From positions 1 to 64,000 of the forward strand of contig CAWAYL010000003.1 of the NCBI GenBank assembly GCA_963786305.1: a stretch of DNA of 64,000 bases, given 5' to 3'. Below the pieces are notes generated by a model that was not told the origin of the DNA, did not search any database, and saw nothing but the letters and a program-made list of their open reading frames with translations. This stretch comes from CAKZLS01 sp963786305 (GTDB lineage: Bacteria; Pseudomonadota; Alphaproteobacteria; Rhodospirillales; Defluviicoccaceae). Shown piece by piece: positions 47,501 to 57,167 of this stretch. The number at the start of each line of letters is the position of its first letter. Positions within the stretch are counted from its first letter, which is position 1. The position numbers and the translations under genes are program-made.

Positions 47501-47602
47501 TCAACTCCCGGATTTGCTCGTCGTTTCTCAACCCTTGCACAAGCCAAACCCCGAACGCAAACTCTTGGGCGTGTGGATCCATTTAGGAGCGAAAGGAACA
47601 CG

Positions 47603-49039
47603 ATGACGCGTTTGGGTCTGAAGGGTTGGGCGGCCGTTGTCGGATGCGCCGCAACGATGATCGGGCATGCAGCAAACGGCGCGGAGACCCGGCTAACCCC
47701 CGAAAATCGCACGGCATTGGCGGTGACCGTCTACGGCGGCGGCCTGGCGCTGGTCGCGGACGAGCGGGTCGTGCCGCTGCACGACGGCGTCAACGCGCTG
47801 GCCTTCGAAGGCGTCAGCAACCAGATGATCCCGTCGAGCGCATGGCTCGTCGGCAACGAATCGGGAACCGTTCAGGAGATCGACTACGACTTCGACCTTT
47901 TGACCCCGCAGGCCCTGCTGCGACGCGCCGTCGGCCAATCGGTGAAGGTGATCCGCACCCACCCCACCACCGGCGAGGACACCGTCGAGGACGCGGTGGT
48001 GCTCAGCACCCAGGGCGGCGTGGTGCTGCGCTATCGCGACCGCATCGAAACCGGCATTCCCGGGCGGCTGGTTTTCGACCAGGTGCCTGCCGATTTGCGG
48101 CCGTTGCCGGCGCTGGTGGCAAGCATCGACAGCGCCGTCGACGGTGAGCGCACCTTGTCGCTCAATTACCTGACCGGCGGCCTGAACTGGGAGGCCGATT
48201 ACGCGGCGGAAGTGGACCTGTCGAAGGGCGTGCTCGACCTGGACGGCCGGGTGACCCTGACCAACCGGAGCGGCACCGATTTTGAGAACGCGTCGTTGGG
48301 ACTTGTAGCCGGCGAGGTCAATCGGGTGTCGCCCCGGGGCGGGCCGGAACGTCCGGAATACGCCATGCGGATGAACGCCGCCATGGCGGCCGACGCGCCG
48401 TCGCCGCCGCAACGCGAAAGCCTCGGCGACTATCATCTGTACGTCATTCCGAGGCCGGTCGACCTGCTGGACCAGCAGATCAAGCAACTGGCGTTGCTGT
48501 CGGCGTCGGACGTTCCGGTCGCCCGCGAATACGTGAGCGACGCGTCCGTCCCGGTGTACGGCCGCCAGCGGGGCGAGCCGCGCCCGACCCATCCGGACAT
48601 CCGGATGCGGTTTGAAAACGCCAAGAAAAGCGGTCCCGGTGAGCCCCTGCCCGCCGGCATCGTCCGGTTCTATACACGTGACGGCGGGGGGCAATTGCGG
48701 CTGCTGGGCGAGGATCGCATGGCGCATACCGCCGTCGGCGAAAAGGTGGACGTGTCGCCCGGCGAGGCCTTCGACATTTCCGTCATCCGCCGGCAAACCG
48801 ATTTCAGGCGTCAGGGCCTGCCCGACGACGTGTTCGAAAGCGCCTGGAAGATCGAGATCCGCAACGCCAAGGACGAAGCGGTAACAGTCAAGGTGGCGGA
48901 AATCGTTCCCGGGGAATGGGAAATCCTCTCGGAGAGCTGGGCACATGAGAAGGAAACGGCCGAGCGTCTGATCTGGCAAGTGGGGGTTCCCGCCAATGGA
49001 GCCACGGAGCTGTCATACCGGATTCACGTCCAGCGGTAG
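47603..49039 (+). CDS. DUF4139 domain exported protein
   Basis: A 478-residue secreted protein with a signal peptide (residues 1-26, ending ANGAE). The N-terminal DUF4140-like part has LAVTVYGGGLALVADERVVP. The DUF4139 body has LTGGLNWEADYAAEVDL, LDGRVTLTNRSGTDFENASL and KIEIRNAKDEAVTVKVAE. Function is unknown. The ATG at 47603 is preceded by AGGAGCGAAAGGA. The open frame extending to 46313 is antisense to rmuC and was rejected. Confidence 0.9.
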   Translation: MTRLGLKGWAAVVGCAATMIGHAANGAETRLTPENRTALAVTVYGGGLALVADERVVPLHDGVNALAFEGVSNQMIPSSAWLVGNESGTVQEIDYDFDLLTPQALLRRAVGQSVKVIRTHPTTGEDTVEDAVVLSTQGGVVLRYRDRIETGIPGRLVFDQVPADLRPLPALVASIDSAVDGERTLSLNYLTGGLNWEADYAAEVDLSKGVLDLDGRVTLTNRSGTDFENASLGLVAGEVNRVSPRGGPERPEYAMRMNAAMAADAPSPPQRESLGDYHLYVIPRPVDLLDQQIKQLALLSASDVPVAREYVSDASVPVYGRQRGEPRPTHPDIRMRFENAKKSGPGEPLPAGIVRFYTRDGGGQLRLLGEDRMAHTAVGEKVDVSPGEAFDISVIRRQTDFRRQGLPDDVFESAWKIEIRNAKDEAVTVKVAEIVPGEWEILSESWAHEKETAERLIWQVGVPANGATELSYRIHVQR

Positions 49040-49073
49040 GCTGGGCCGCGCCGGTGAACTCGGCGACTAATTC

Positions 49074-49103
49074 TTGACGCCGTTTGCCGTTCGCCCATAT
49101 CAG
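49074..49103 (+). promoter_or_regulatory. Candidate def-fmt promoter
   Basis: CTTGACG (-35, TTGACG at 49074-49079), an 18-base spacer and TATCAG (49098-49103), 37 bases before the def ATG. Confidence 0.5.
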
Positions 49104-49139
49104 TAGGGGCTCAATTCTCAACGACGAAGTGAACGCACG

Positions 49140-49661
49140 ATGCAGAAACCAACCATCATTGTCGCGCCGGATCCCCGCCTGAAGCAGCGCGCGAAGGCTG
49201 TGGACCGGGTCGACGACGAGGCCCGCCAACTGATGGACGGCATGCTGGAAGCCATGCACTCGGCCAACGGGGTCGGTCTCGCGGCGCCGCAAGTGGGCGT
49301 CCTGAAGCGCATCATCGTCGTCGATACGGCCGCGCCCGACGAAGATCCCCGGCCCTACCGCATGGCGAACCCGGAGATCGTCTGGTCGTCCGACGACACC
49401 GTCTGCCGCGAGGAAGGATGCCTGTCGCTGCCGGAACAGTATGCCGAGGTGGACCGGCCCGAGCACATCCGTGTCCGCTATCTCGACGCCGAGAACGATA
49501 TCCGCGAACTGGAAGCCAATGGCCTTCTGGCGCGGTGCATACAGCACGAGATGGACCACCTCGAGGGCACCCTGTTCGTCGATCACCTGTCGTCGCTCAA
49601 GCGCAACATCATTCTCCGCAAGCTCACCAAGACCAAGCGTATGGCCACGGCGGCCGCTTGA
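49140..49661 (+). CDS. def: Peptide deformylase
   Basis: A 173-residue metallo-enzyme that removes the formyl group from nascent proteins. All three motifs are present: GVGLAAPQVG, EEGCLSLPEQ (Cys ligand) and QHEMDHLEGT (two His and Glu). It is 31 bases upstream of fmt, the classic def-fmt operon. Confidence 0.97.
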   Translation: MQKPTIIVAPDPRLKQRAKAVDRVDDEARQLMDGMLEAMHSANGVGLAAPQVGVLKRIIVVDTAAPDEDPRPYRMANPEIVWSSDDTVCREEGCLSLPEQYAEVDRPEHIRVRYLDAENDIRELEANGLLARCIQHEMDHLEGTLFVDHLSSLKRNIILRKLTKTKRMATAAA

Positions 49662-49692
49662 CGGAATTTTCCCATCCCGCCAGGTTGCCCGA

Positions 49693-50616
49693 ATGACCCC
49701 CTTGCGGCTCGTTTTCATGGGTAGCCCGGACTTTTCGGTGCCGGCGCTGGCCCGGCTTCTGGAAGCCGGTCACGAGGTGGTGGCGGTATATTCGCAACCG
49801 CCCCGGCCGGCCGGGCGCGGCCACAAGGAGCGGCTCTCGCCCGTCCATGCCTTCGCAGACGCCCGCGGTCTGCCCGTCCGCACGCCGCAGAGCCTGAAAT
49901 CGCGGGAAACGCAGGCGGCCTTCGCGGAACTCGGCGCCGATGCGGCCGTGGTCGCCGCCTACGGGCTGATTCTGCCCAAAGCCATTCTGGACGCGCCCCC
50001 CCTCGGCTGCTTCAACGTGCACGCCTCGCTGCTGCCCCGATGGCGCGGCGCGGCGCCCATTCAGCGCGCCATCCTGGCCGGCGACCGCGAGACCGGGGTC
50101 ACCATCATGCGGATGGACGAAGGCCTTGATACCGGAGCGATGCTGCTGGTGGGCCGCGCCGCCATCACCGGAGATACGACGGCGCACGATCTTCACGACA
50201 GCCTCGCGGCAATGGGCGCCGACCTCATGGTCAAGGCGCTGCAAGGCATCGCCGACGGCTCCCTCGCGGCGACGCCTCAGCCCGAAACCGGCGAGACCTA
50301 TGCCCGCAAACTTGAGCGGGACGAAGGCCGCCTCGACTGGCGGTTGCCCGCCGAACACCTGGAGCGCGCGGTCCGGGCCCTCAATCCGTGGCCCGGTGCG
50401 TGGTTCGCGCACGCAGGCGAGCGGATCAAGGTGCTGTCAGCCAGGATCGAACGGGCGGAAGGGCCCGCCGGACTGATCGTTGACGATCGTCTGTGCGTGG
50501 CATGCGCTAATGGCGCTCTTCGTCCGCTTCGCGTTCAGCGGGCCGGCAAGGCGCCGATGGATAAGGAGGCGTTTCTGCGCGGCTACCCGCTACCGCCGGG
50601 GACCCTTCTCGAATGA
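49693..50616 (+). CDS. fmt: Methionyl-tRNA formyltransferase
   Basis: A 307-residue enzyme that formylates initiator Met-tRNA. The active site is FNVHASLLPRWRGAAPIQR, with the Asp in MDEGLDTGAM. The C-terminal OB domain starts around 205 (ARKLERDEGRLDW). The start at 49693 follows def by 31 bases. The 3' end is four bases from the convergent gene at 50621. Confidence 0.97.
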   Translation: MTPLRLVFMGSPDFSVPALARLLEAGHEVVAVYSQPPRPAGRGHKERLSPVHAFADARGLPVRTPQSLKSRETQAAFAELGADAAVVAAYGLILPKAILDAPPLGCFNVHASLLPRWRGAAPIQRAILAGDRETGVTIMRMDEGLDTGAMLLVGRAAITGDTTAHDLHDSLAAMGADLMVKALQGIADGSLAATPQPETGETYARKLERDEGRLDWRLPAEHLERAVRALNPWPGAWFAHAGERIKVLSARIERAEGPAGLIVDDRLCVACANGALRPLRVQRAGKAPMDKEAFLRGYPLPPGTLLE

Positions 50617-50620
50617 CGCG

Positions 50621-51712
50621 TCAAGCGTAACGCGCCATCATCGGCGCCATATCCTCGATTTGCTGAATTCTGCCAATTCCCGGCCGCATATCGGACATGA
50701 TGAACTCGGCGCGCGTATCGGGCCCTCCGGCTTTTTTATGAGGGAAGTTTCTCGCCCAGGTCTCAAGCTTGATGGTCAGTGAGCACAGCACACCGCCGAC
50801 GGTGGTGTGATATCCCTTGATCATCTTTTCCACCTGGCGAAATCGCGCGGCGGAGATCTGGTCCCACATACCGGCGGTACTCTCGTTGAATTTGTCGAAA
50901 CGGCGATTCATCGAAAACACCAGACCACTAAGAATGGCCTGGATCGCGCGACAGGTCGCCATCAGGTTCCTCTGGCTTTGCACCTGCCGATTCTGGCAGA
51001 GATCCTCCAGCCACTCCAGGAAGTCGGCGAGCAGCGGCTGGATATAGTCAAGGCACTGGCGGTAGTACGACAACGACAGGAAAATATCTCCGTAGTCTTC
51101 GAGGAACTTTGGCACCTCATCCACTCGGATTTCCAACCGACGAGCCATGATTTTCAACTTTTCCATGGCTTTCTTGGCGTCCGGTTGGCGAAACAGGCCG
51201 ATGATGTCGTCGTAGCTCTGGATGGAAACGTCGTCGCCCCCGTAAATCTTCGTGATCAGCGGCCGAGTGAAGGTGGTCATGTACTCGGCAAGCTCGTCGC
51301 CCTTTTGTTTGGACAGCCTCAGCGCCGAATAATCGTTGATCGGAATGTTTTGCTCACGCAGAAGGATCCGCAGGCTGTACACATCGAAGCTCGGTAGAAG
51401 GGCGAGCTTGCGCAGCAGAACCAGATCTGGGTGAATAGGAATATCGGGCCAGCGGAACTCCGCCGGGAGGTCGTCGATCGCCAACTGACCGCTGCCGATG
51501 TCGGCGCCCTCGAACAGTTCGGCGACACTCTCGAGGCGTGCATTTTTGATGAGCCGGGCCCGCTTGAGCGGGGGTGTCTTCGCGGGAACGATGCTCAGTG
51601 GCAGAATATACAATGAATCCCGATCGATATCGCGCATTTCGGCGATCGAACGGTCGGGTACCAAGCTGGCTCCATCCATTGAACTTAACCGAGGGTTGTT
51701 GTCTGATGGCAT
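50621..51712 (-). CDS. Uncharacterised cytoplasmic protein
   Basis: A protein of about 363 residues that I do not recognise. It begins MPSDNNPRLSSMDGASLVPD (ATG 51710-51712; an ATG seven codons up is possible). It is mostly helical with no membrane segment or signal peptide: LRKLALLPSFDVYSLRILLR, IKGYHTTVGGVLCSLTIKLE and a C-terminal RIQQIEDMAPMMARYA. No catalytic motif is visible. Low-tandem, AT-rich intergenic DNA (51713-51833) separates it from truA; it occupies the place between fmt and truA, which are adjacent in many alphaproteobacteria. A regulatory or structural role is possible. Confidence 0.75.
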   Translation of the reverse strand: MPSDNNPRLSSMDGASLVPDRSIAEMRDIDRDSLYILPLSIVPAKTPPLKRARLIKNARLESVAELFEGADIGSGQLAIDDLPAEFRWPDIPIHPDLVLLRKLALLPSFDVYSLRILLREQNIPINDYSALRLSKQKGDELAEYMTTFTRPLITKIYGGDDVSIQSYDDIIGLFRQPDAKKAMEKLKIMARRLEIRVDEVPKFLEDYGDIFLSLSYYRQCLDYIQPLLADFLEWLEDLCQNRQVQSQRNLMATCRAIQAILSGLVFSMNRRFDKFNESTAGMWDQISAARFRQVEKMIKGYHTTVGGVLCSLTIKLETWARNFPHKKAGGPDTRAEFIMSDMRPGIGRIQQIEDMAPMMARYA

Positions 51713-51833
51713 TACAGCCACGAATAATACCATATTTGGGGATTAAGCCATAGATTTTATTACCGATGGTTGTACTAAAATGCATTTGATAGCTTGATTG
51801 ATTGCAATCGGCTCGTCGCGGCGAAAACAGGAC

Positions 51834-52571
51834 ATGAAGCGTTTTAAAATCACCATCGAATACGATGGAAGCGGTTTTGTCGGCTGGCAACGGCAGAAAA
51901 ACGGTCATTCCGTGCAGCAGGCGATCGAGGATGCCATCGCCCGATTTTGCAACGAGACAGTGACCGTTTTTGCCGCCGGACGCACAGATGCCGGCGTTCA
52001 CGCCTTGGGCCAGGTTGCCCATTTCGACATCGACCGCGATTTCCGCGCCAAAACGGTTCGCGACGCCATCAACTATCACCTCAAACCCGCGGCGGTGGTG
52101 GTCGTCCAGGCGGAGTCCGTGGCCGATGACTTTCACGCCCGCTTTTCCGCCCGCGAACGATGCTATCTCTACCGGATTACCAACCGGCGGGCCCCACCGG
52201 CGCTGCAACGCGGTCGGACCTGGTGGGTTCCGACGCCGCTCGACGAAACGCTTATGGCGGACGCCGCGCGGCACCTCGTCGGACACCACGACTTTACCAG
52301 CTTCCGAGCTTCCATCTGCCAGGCCGCCTCGCCGCTTAGGACGCTGGATACCCTGGAGGTGCTCCGGGTCGGCGATGAAGTTCGCATCGGCGCCCGCGCG
52401 CGGTCGTTTCTGCATCATCAGGTGCGCAATATGGTGGGAACATTGAAGTTGGTGGGCGACGGGAAATGGAATGCGGAGGACGTGGGCAATGCCCTGGAAG
52501 CACGGAATCGCAGCAGCGCCGGGCCGACTGCTCCGGCCGAGGGTCTCTATCTGGTCGAGGTCAAATATTGA
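51834..52571 (+). CDS. truA: tRNA pseudouridine(38-40) synthase TruA
   Basis: A 245-residue pseudouridine synthase acting on the anticodon stem. The catalytic Asp is in AAGRTDAGVHALGQ; IEYDGSGFVGWQRQ is the N-terminal hallmark and FLHHQVRNMVGTL the C-terminal one. AGGAC precedes the ATG. The AT-rich upstream DNA is shared with the divergent gene at 50621-51712. Confidence 0.97.
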   Translation: MKRFKITIEYDGSGFVGWQRQKNGHSVQQAIEDAIARFCNETVTVFAAGRTDAGVHALGQVAHFDIDRDFRAKTVRDAINYHLKPAAVVVVQAESVADDFHARFSARERCYLYRITNRRAPPALQRGRTWWVPTPLDETLMADAARHLVGHHDFTSFRASICQAASPLRTLDTLEVLRVGDEVRIGARARSFLHHQVRNMVGTLKLVGDGKWNAEDVGNALEARNRSSAGPTAPAEGLYLVEVKY

Positions 52572-52595
52572 GGGCGGAAAGCGGAAATGCCTGCG

Positions 52596-53165
52596 TCAGT
52601 ACAGGCCATCCGCCATGGCGCTGATCAAGAAGCTCAGCGCAATGTCCAGAATCACGATCCCGGCACAGGTAAATGGCGGCAGGTCCAGCGCGGTTCGGGC
52701 AATGAACCAGATGTAAACGAGAACCGCCACCAGGGCGACGAGCCATAGAAAATTGGCGGCATCCGGCGGAAGCATACCCGTGGCACCCAAAATACCGATG
52801 GGCAGAAACAGTGCGTTCTGCAAGACCACCGACCAGTTGTAGGCCACGAGGTATGCGGGGAACCGTTCCCAGCAGTTCAGAAGCTGGGTCATCGAGACCA
52901 TCACAACTGGATAGGCTACCCAGGACATCACATAGGCCAATCCTTCGGCGACGCCGAAGCGCAACGGATCGATATCCCCACCATCGAGCGGAAACCGGGT
53001 CACCAGCAGCAAGGCGTAGAATGGCGCGATCAGAACGGCGGCGAAGAAGGATCGCCAGACGCCGCCGGGCGAGGTGTCGAAGTACGACATGCCATTGGCG
53101 TCGAAACGGGCAAGGCGACTGGCGCCATAGAGCGATATGACGATTTCGCGAAGGGTGGGCATCAC
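52596..53165 (-). CDS. Uncharacterised membrane protein beside dapE
   Basis: A 189-residue protein with about five membrane helices, for example FFAAVLIAPFYALLLVTRF, AYVMSWVAYPVVMVSMTQLL and LWLVALVAVLVYIWFIART. The pattern is similar to Yip1-like proteins, but the assignment is weak. Its start overlaps the dapE stop by four bases, so it is coupled to dapE. Genes with this position and layout occur in other alphaproteobacteria, from memory. Confidence 0.75.
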   Translation of the reverse strand: MMPTLREIVISLYGASRLARFDANGMSYFDTSPGGVWRSFFAAVLIAPFYALLLVTRFPLDGGDIDPLRFGVAEGLAYVMSWVAYPVVMVSMTQLLNCWERFPAYLVAYNWSVVLQNALFLPIGILGATGMLPPDAANFLWLVALVAVLVYIWFIARTALDLPPFTCAGIVILDIALSFLISAMADGLY

Positions 53166-54320
53166 AGGCCGCGCGCGAAGAAGTCGTCGAGCACCGCGTG
53201 ATAGATGGTGGTGAGTGCCGAAATGTCGGACACCAGGACGTTCTCGTCCACCTTATGCGCCGTCTCCCCCGCCATGCCGAATTCGGCGACCGGACACATG
53301 GTCCTGATGAACCGCGCATCCGACGTGCCGCCACTGGTACTCAGTTCGGGCGTAACGCCGGTGGTTCTCTCCACCGCATCCGCAATGATCCGGCTGAGAC
53401 GCCCGGGCGGACTGAGGAAGGCCTCGCCGCTGCAATCGGTGACGAGCTCGAACCGCTCGTCAATGGCGGCGCAACGGCTCTTGATCCATTTCGTCAGGCG
53501 TTCCGAGCTGTGCGCGTCGTTGAACCGGATGTTGAAGGCGGCGCGCGCGCGTGCCGGTATGACATTGGCCGCGGCGTTCCCCACGTCGATGCTGGTGATG
53601 GTCAAGGTCGATGCATCGAAGTGCTCGGTCCCGTCATCCAACCGGGCGCCATTGAGATCGGTCAATATGCGCAGCAATCGCGGAATGGGATTGTCCGCTC
53701 GCTGCGGATACGCCGCGTGCCCCTGGACACCGCGCATCTCGAGGAAGCAATTGAGGCTGCCCCGGCGGCCGACTTTCACCATCTCGCCAAGCGTTTGGGG
53801 ATTGGTGGGTTCACCGACGAGGCAGGCGTCGAGGCGTTCGCCCCTCTTTCTCAACCAATCGAGCACCTTGACGGTGCCGTCAACCGCCGGTCCCTCCTCG
53901 TCACCCGTGATCAGAAAGCTGATCGAGCCATCAAAGGACTCCACGGCGCTCCGCCAAGAACCTGCCGGCGGCGGCGGCGAAACACGCGATCCCCGTTTTC
54001 ATGTCCGAGGCGCCGCGGCCATACAAGCGTCCGTTTCGGATGTCCGCCGCGAACGGATCGACGGACCAAGCGTTAGCGTCGCCGACCGGGACCACGTCGC
54101 TATGTCCCGCGAAACAGAAATTCGGCGTGCCCTCGCCCTTTCGCGCGTAAAGATTGTCGACTTCGGGTCCACCGTCGGCAAATGGCAGACGATGGCAGGT
54201 AAACCCCATGTCCGCCAGGACGCCCTGAAGGACGTCGAGAGCGCCGGCGTCGACGGGCGTGACGCTGGGACAGCGGATCAGCGCGCGACTGAGTTCAACG
54301 GGGTCGATAGCGTCAGCCAT
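53162..54320 (-). CDS. dapE: Succinyl-diaminopimelate desuccinylase (one frameshift)
   Basis: The M20 zinc hydrolase of lysine/diaminopimelate synthesis, removing succinate from N-succinyl-LL-DAP. The N-terminal frame (ATG 54318-54320, MADAIDPVELSRALIRCPSV) has FAGHSDVVPVGD and GRGASDMKTGIACF. The second frame starts at FDGSISFLITGDEEG (metal Glu) and has TSGGTSDARFI and AEFGMAGETAHKVDENV. The switch is near 53945-53950. Both metal and dimer motifs are present, so a single indel separates it from a normal 385-residue protein. It is followed by dapD upstream, in the same direction. Confidence 0.93.
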
Positions 54321-54392
54321 GGCATTCAAGAACGGCCTCATTCGGCAGGGAGATGCGGCTGTGGCAGGTGGCCAGCCGCGGCCGCCTCGCGG

Positions 54393-55233
54393 TCAATCCC
54401 GGAGCAGTTCGTTGATGGACGTCTTCGAACGGGTCTTCGCGTCCACCCGCTTGACGATGACCGCGCAGTACAACCCGGGTCCAGGGCTTCCGTCGGGCAA
54501 CGGCTTGCCGGGCATCGTGCCCGAAACGACGACCGAGTAGGGCGGGACGTGGCCATAGTAGATGTCGCCGGAAACACGGTCCACGATGCGAGTGGACGCC
54601 CCGATGTAAACGCCCATCGACAGCACCGAACCCTCGCCGACACGCACGCCCTCGGCCACCTCGGCGCGAGCGCCGATGAAACAATTGTCCTCGATCACGA
54701 CGGGTCCAGCCTGCAGCGGCTCGAGCACGCCACCGATACCGGTCCCACCGGAAATATGGCAGTCCTTGCCGATTTGCGCGCACGATCCGACGGTCGCCCA
54801 GGTATCGATCATCGACCCGGAGTCGACATAGGCTCCCAAATTCACGAAGCACGGCATGAGAACCACGCCGGGAGCGATGTAGGCCGAATACCGGATCGTG
54901 CAATTGGGAACGGCGCGGAAGCCGGCGGCGCGAAACCGTGCCTCGTCCCAACCGCGAAATTTAGGGGCGACCTTGTCGAACCAGGCCGCGCCGGCCGGAC
55001 CGCCGGACATGGGCTGCATGTCGTTCAGGCGGAACGAGAGCAGAACCGCTTTTTTGAGCCACTGGTTAACATGCCACGCATCGCCCCGCTTTTCGGCCAC
55101 GCGCGCACGTCCAGAGTTCGAGCATTTCCAGCGCCTGATTGACGGCGTCGCGGACGGAACCGGTGGTTTCGGGGCCGATACCTTCGGGATTTTCCCAGGC
55201 ATCGTCGATAATTTTCTGAATATCGGAGGTCAT
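54393..55233 (-). CDS. dapD: Tetrahydrodipicolinate N-succinyltransferase (one frameshift)
   Basis: The acyltransferase preceding DapE in the succinylase branch of lysine synthesis. The true start (ATG 55231-55233, MTSDIQKIIDDAWENPEGIG) reaches ALEMLE, then the frame changes at about 55116, where one extra base turns ESGRARVAEK out of phase. The second frame runs LLSFRLNDMQPMSGGP, and the left-handed beta-helix hexapeptides (GVVLMPCFVNLGAYVDSGSM, GTGIGGVLEPLQAGPVVIED) to the end INELLRD. Corrected length is about 280, normal. The gene is essential in most bacteria, so error is likely. Confidence 0.93.
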
Positions 55234-55341
55234 GGCTCACAGAAACAGGTGAAAATGATTGACGTTTCGGGGACCATGCGCATCGCCATCGCGCCTGTCA
55301 ACACCCAGCACGAAAAAACCACCGCAATCTGGCACGGACCG

Positions 55342-56061
55342 CTAAACCCGTCCCTCCAGTACGTCTTCGAGCCACTTCACGAGATCGTCCACCACATGAT
55401 GGACATATCCCTCGCCGGCGCCGATGGATCCATGTTCTGAGTCGTTTCGCAACCAAACCGTCGTCATGCCGAGCGCCGCCGCCGGCGCCAGGTTGCGGGC
55501 GATATCTTCGACCATCACGGTTCGCGCCGGATTGAGACCGTGACGTTCGATCAGGATCGGGTAGATCTCGGGTTCCGGTTTGGGAATGTATTGCGCCTCG
55601 ATGATGTCGAATACCGCATCGAAATGGCGGGCGATGCCAAGTCTTTCCATCACGCGTTCGGCGTGACTGACCGACGCGTTGGTGAAGACCAGCTTTCGAC
55701 CGGGAAGCCGCTCCAACACCGCCTCGAGCGCGGGGCTGGCCACAAGCACGTTCATGTCGATATCGTGGACGTGGTCGAGAAAGGGCCCGGGGTCCATGCC
55801 ATGACGGCGCATCAACCCGCGCAGTGACGTGCCATAATCGCGAAAATATTCCTTTTGCAGGCGATAGGCTTGATCCACATCGACACCCAGAAAACCGGCG
55901 ATGTAGTCGCGCATCTTCACGTCGATCTGACTGAACAGATCCACGGTTACGGGATAAAGGGTGTTGTCCAGATCGAACACCCATGCTTCCGCATTGCGAA
56001 GACTGGCCATTCCCGTGTCGGGTGCCGGCGGCTCCGCCGGCGCGGTGGGTTGCTTTTGCAT
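55342..56061 (-). CDS. Pyrimidine 5'-nucleotidase (HAD superfamily)
   Basis: A 239-residue HAD phosphatase of the SDT1/pyrimidine 5'-nucleotidase type. AWVFDLDNTLYP carries the nucleophile Asp pair, KLVFTNASVSHAERVM the Thr/Asn motif, and VMVEDIARNLAPAAALGM the acidic loop. ATG at 56059-56061; the conserved part begins near residue 25. Located between dapD and argB, transcribed in the same direction. Confidence 0.9.
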   Translation of the reverse strand: MQKQPTAPAEPPAPDTGMASLRNAEAWVFDLDNTLYPVTVDLFSQIDVKMRDYIAGFLGVDVDQAYRLQKEYFRDYGTSLRGLMRRHGMDPGPFLDHVHDIDMNVLVASPALEAVLERLPGRKLVFTNASVSHAERVMERLGIARHFDAVFDIIEAQYIPKPEPEIYPILIERHGLNPARTVMVEDIARNLAPAAALGMTTVWLRNDSEHGSIGAGEGYVHHVVDDLVKWLEDVLEGRV

Positions 56062-56186
56062 GCTGCTCTATCCTTGGGATCCTCGAGGGATCTAACAACC
56101 CCAAACGCGGCGCGGCAAACCTTTGGACGTCGCGCCAGACTTATCTGCGCAATTTCTTAGGCAATTGCCAGGGTACATCGCTCGTT

Positions 56187-57095
56187 TCAGTCGGCGACCA
56201 CCAGGGTTCCGGCGCCATGCTCCGTGAACAGTTCCAAGAGCAGGGCATGCGGCACCCGGCCATCCATGATAACCGCTCCGTCCACACCCTTGCCGACGGC
56301 TTCCATACAGGTTTCCACCTTCGGGATCATGCCGCCTTGAATGATTCCAGCCGCAATGTATTCCCGGGCCTGCGAGCAAGTCATTTCGGCGATGAGCGCT
56401 CCTTGCTTGTCGAGAACGCCCTCGACATCCGTCAACAACAGCAGCCGCCGCGCACCGACCGATGCCGCAATGGCGCCGGCGGCGGTATCGGCGTTGATGT
56501 TGAGCGTTTCCTTGGCGGGACCGACGCCGATGGGGGCGATGACCGGCGTAATGTCGGACCGCTCATAGAAATCGAGAATGTGGGGGTTGATTTCCTTCGG
56601 CTCGCCGACCAGCCCGAGGTCGAGAATGCGCTCGATGTTCGACCCCGGATCGCGCTTGGTGCGCCTCAGCCGCTGCGCCCGGATTAGGTCTCCGTCCTTT
56701 CCCGACAACCCGACGGCGAAGCCGCCGGCGGCGTTGATCTCGGTGACGATCTGTTTGTTTATGGATCCGGCCAAAACCATCTCGACGACGTCCACGGTAT
56801 CCTTATCGGTGACGCGATGGCCGTCGAGAAACTCGCTCTTGATCTTCAGACGTTCCAGCATCTTGCCGATCTGCGGCCCGCCTCCGTGTACCACCACCGG
56901 ATTGATCCCGACCTGGCGAAGGAGAACCACGTCGCGGGCAAACAAGGCGGCGAGTTTGGGATCGCCCATGGCGTGGCCGCCGTACTTGATGACGAACGTC
57001 GAACCGGCATGGCGCCGCATGTAGGGGAGCGCCTCGGACAGCGTTCGCGCCTGGGCCAGCCATTGATCACGGGTCTTGCTGATTTTTTCGGTCAT
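56187..57095 (-). CDS. argB: Acetylglutamate kinase
   Basis: A 302-residue kinase phosphorylating N-acetylglutamate in arginine synthesis. FVIKYGGHAMGD, VVVHGGGPQIGK and NINADTAAGAIA are the ATP and substrate sites. Start ATG 57093-57095 (MTEKISKTRDQW). The N-terminal helix before the kinase domain is typical of arginine-sensitive hexameric enzymes. It follows engB with a 72-base gap, closing the rpmH-argB cluster. Confidence 0.96.
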   Translation of the reverse strand: MTEKISKTRDQWLAQARTLSEALPYMRRHAGSTFVIKYGGHAMGDPKLAALFARDVVLLRQVGINPVVVHGGGPQIGKMLERLKIKSEFLDGHRVTDKDTVDVVEMVLAGSINKQIVTEINAAGGFAVGLSGKDGDLIRAQRLRRTKRDPGSNIERILDLGLVGEPKEINPHILDFYERSDITPVIAPIGVGPAKETLNINADTAAGAIAASVGARRLLLLTDVEGVLDKQGALIAEMTCSQAREYIAAGIIQGGMIPKVETCMEAVGKGVDGAVIMDGRVPHALLLELFTEHGAGTLVVAD

Positions 57096-57167
57096 GGGGC
57101 GCGACTGTATGCAACGACAAAAACATTTCCACAAATAAATTTATTACCCTCTCGCAACCTTACCCGA

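Noticed and set aside
46313..47602. N-terminal extension of the DUF4139 gene to 908 residues
   Set aside because: The extension is antisense to rmuC; the signal peptide and ribosome site place the start at 47603.
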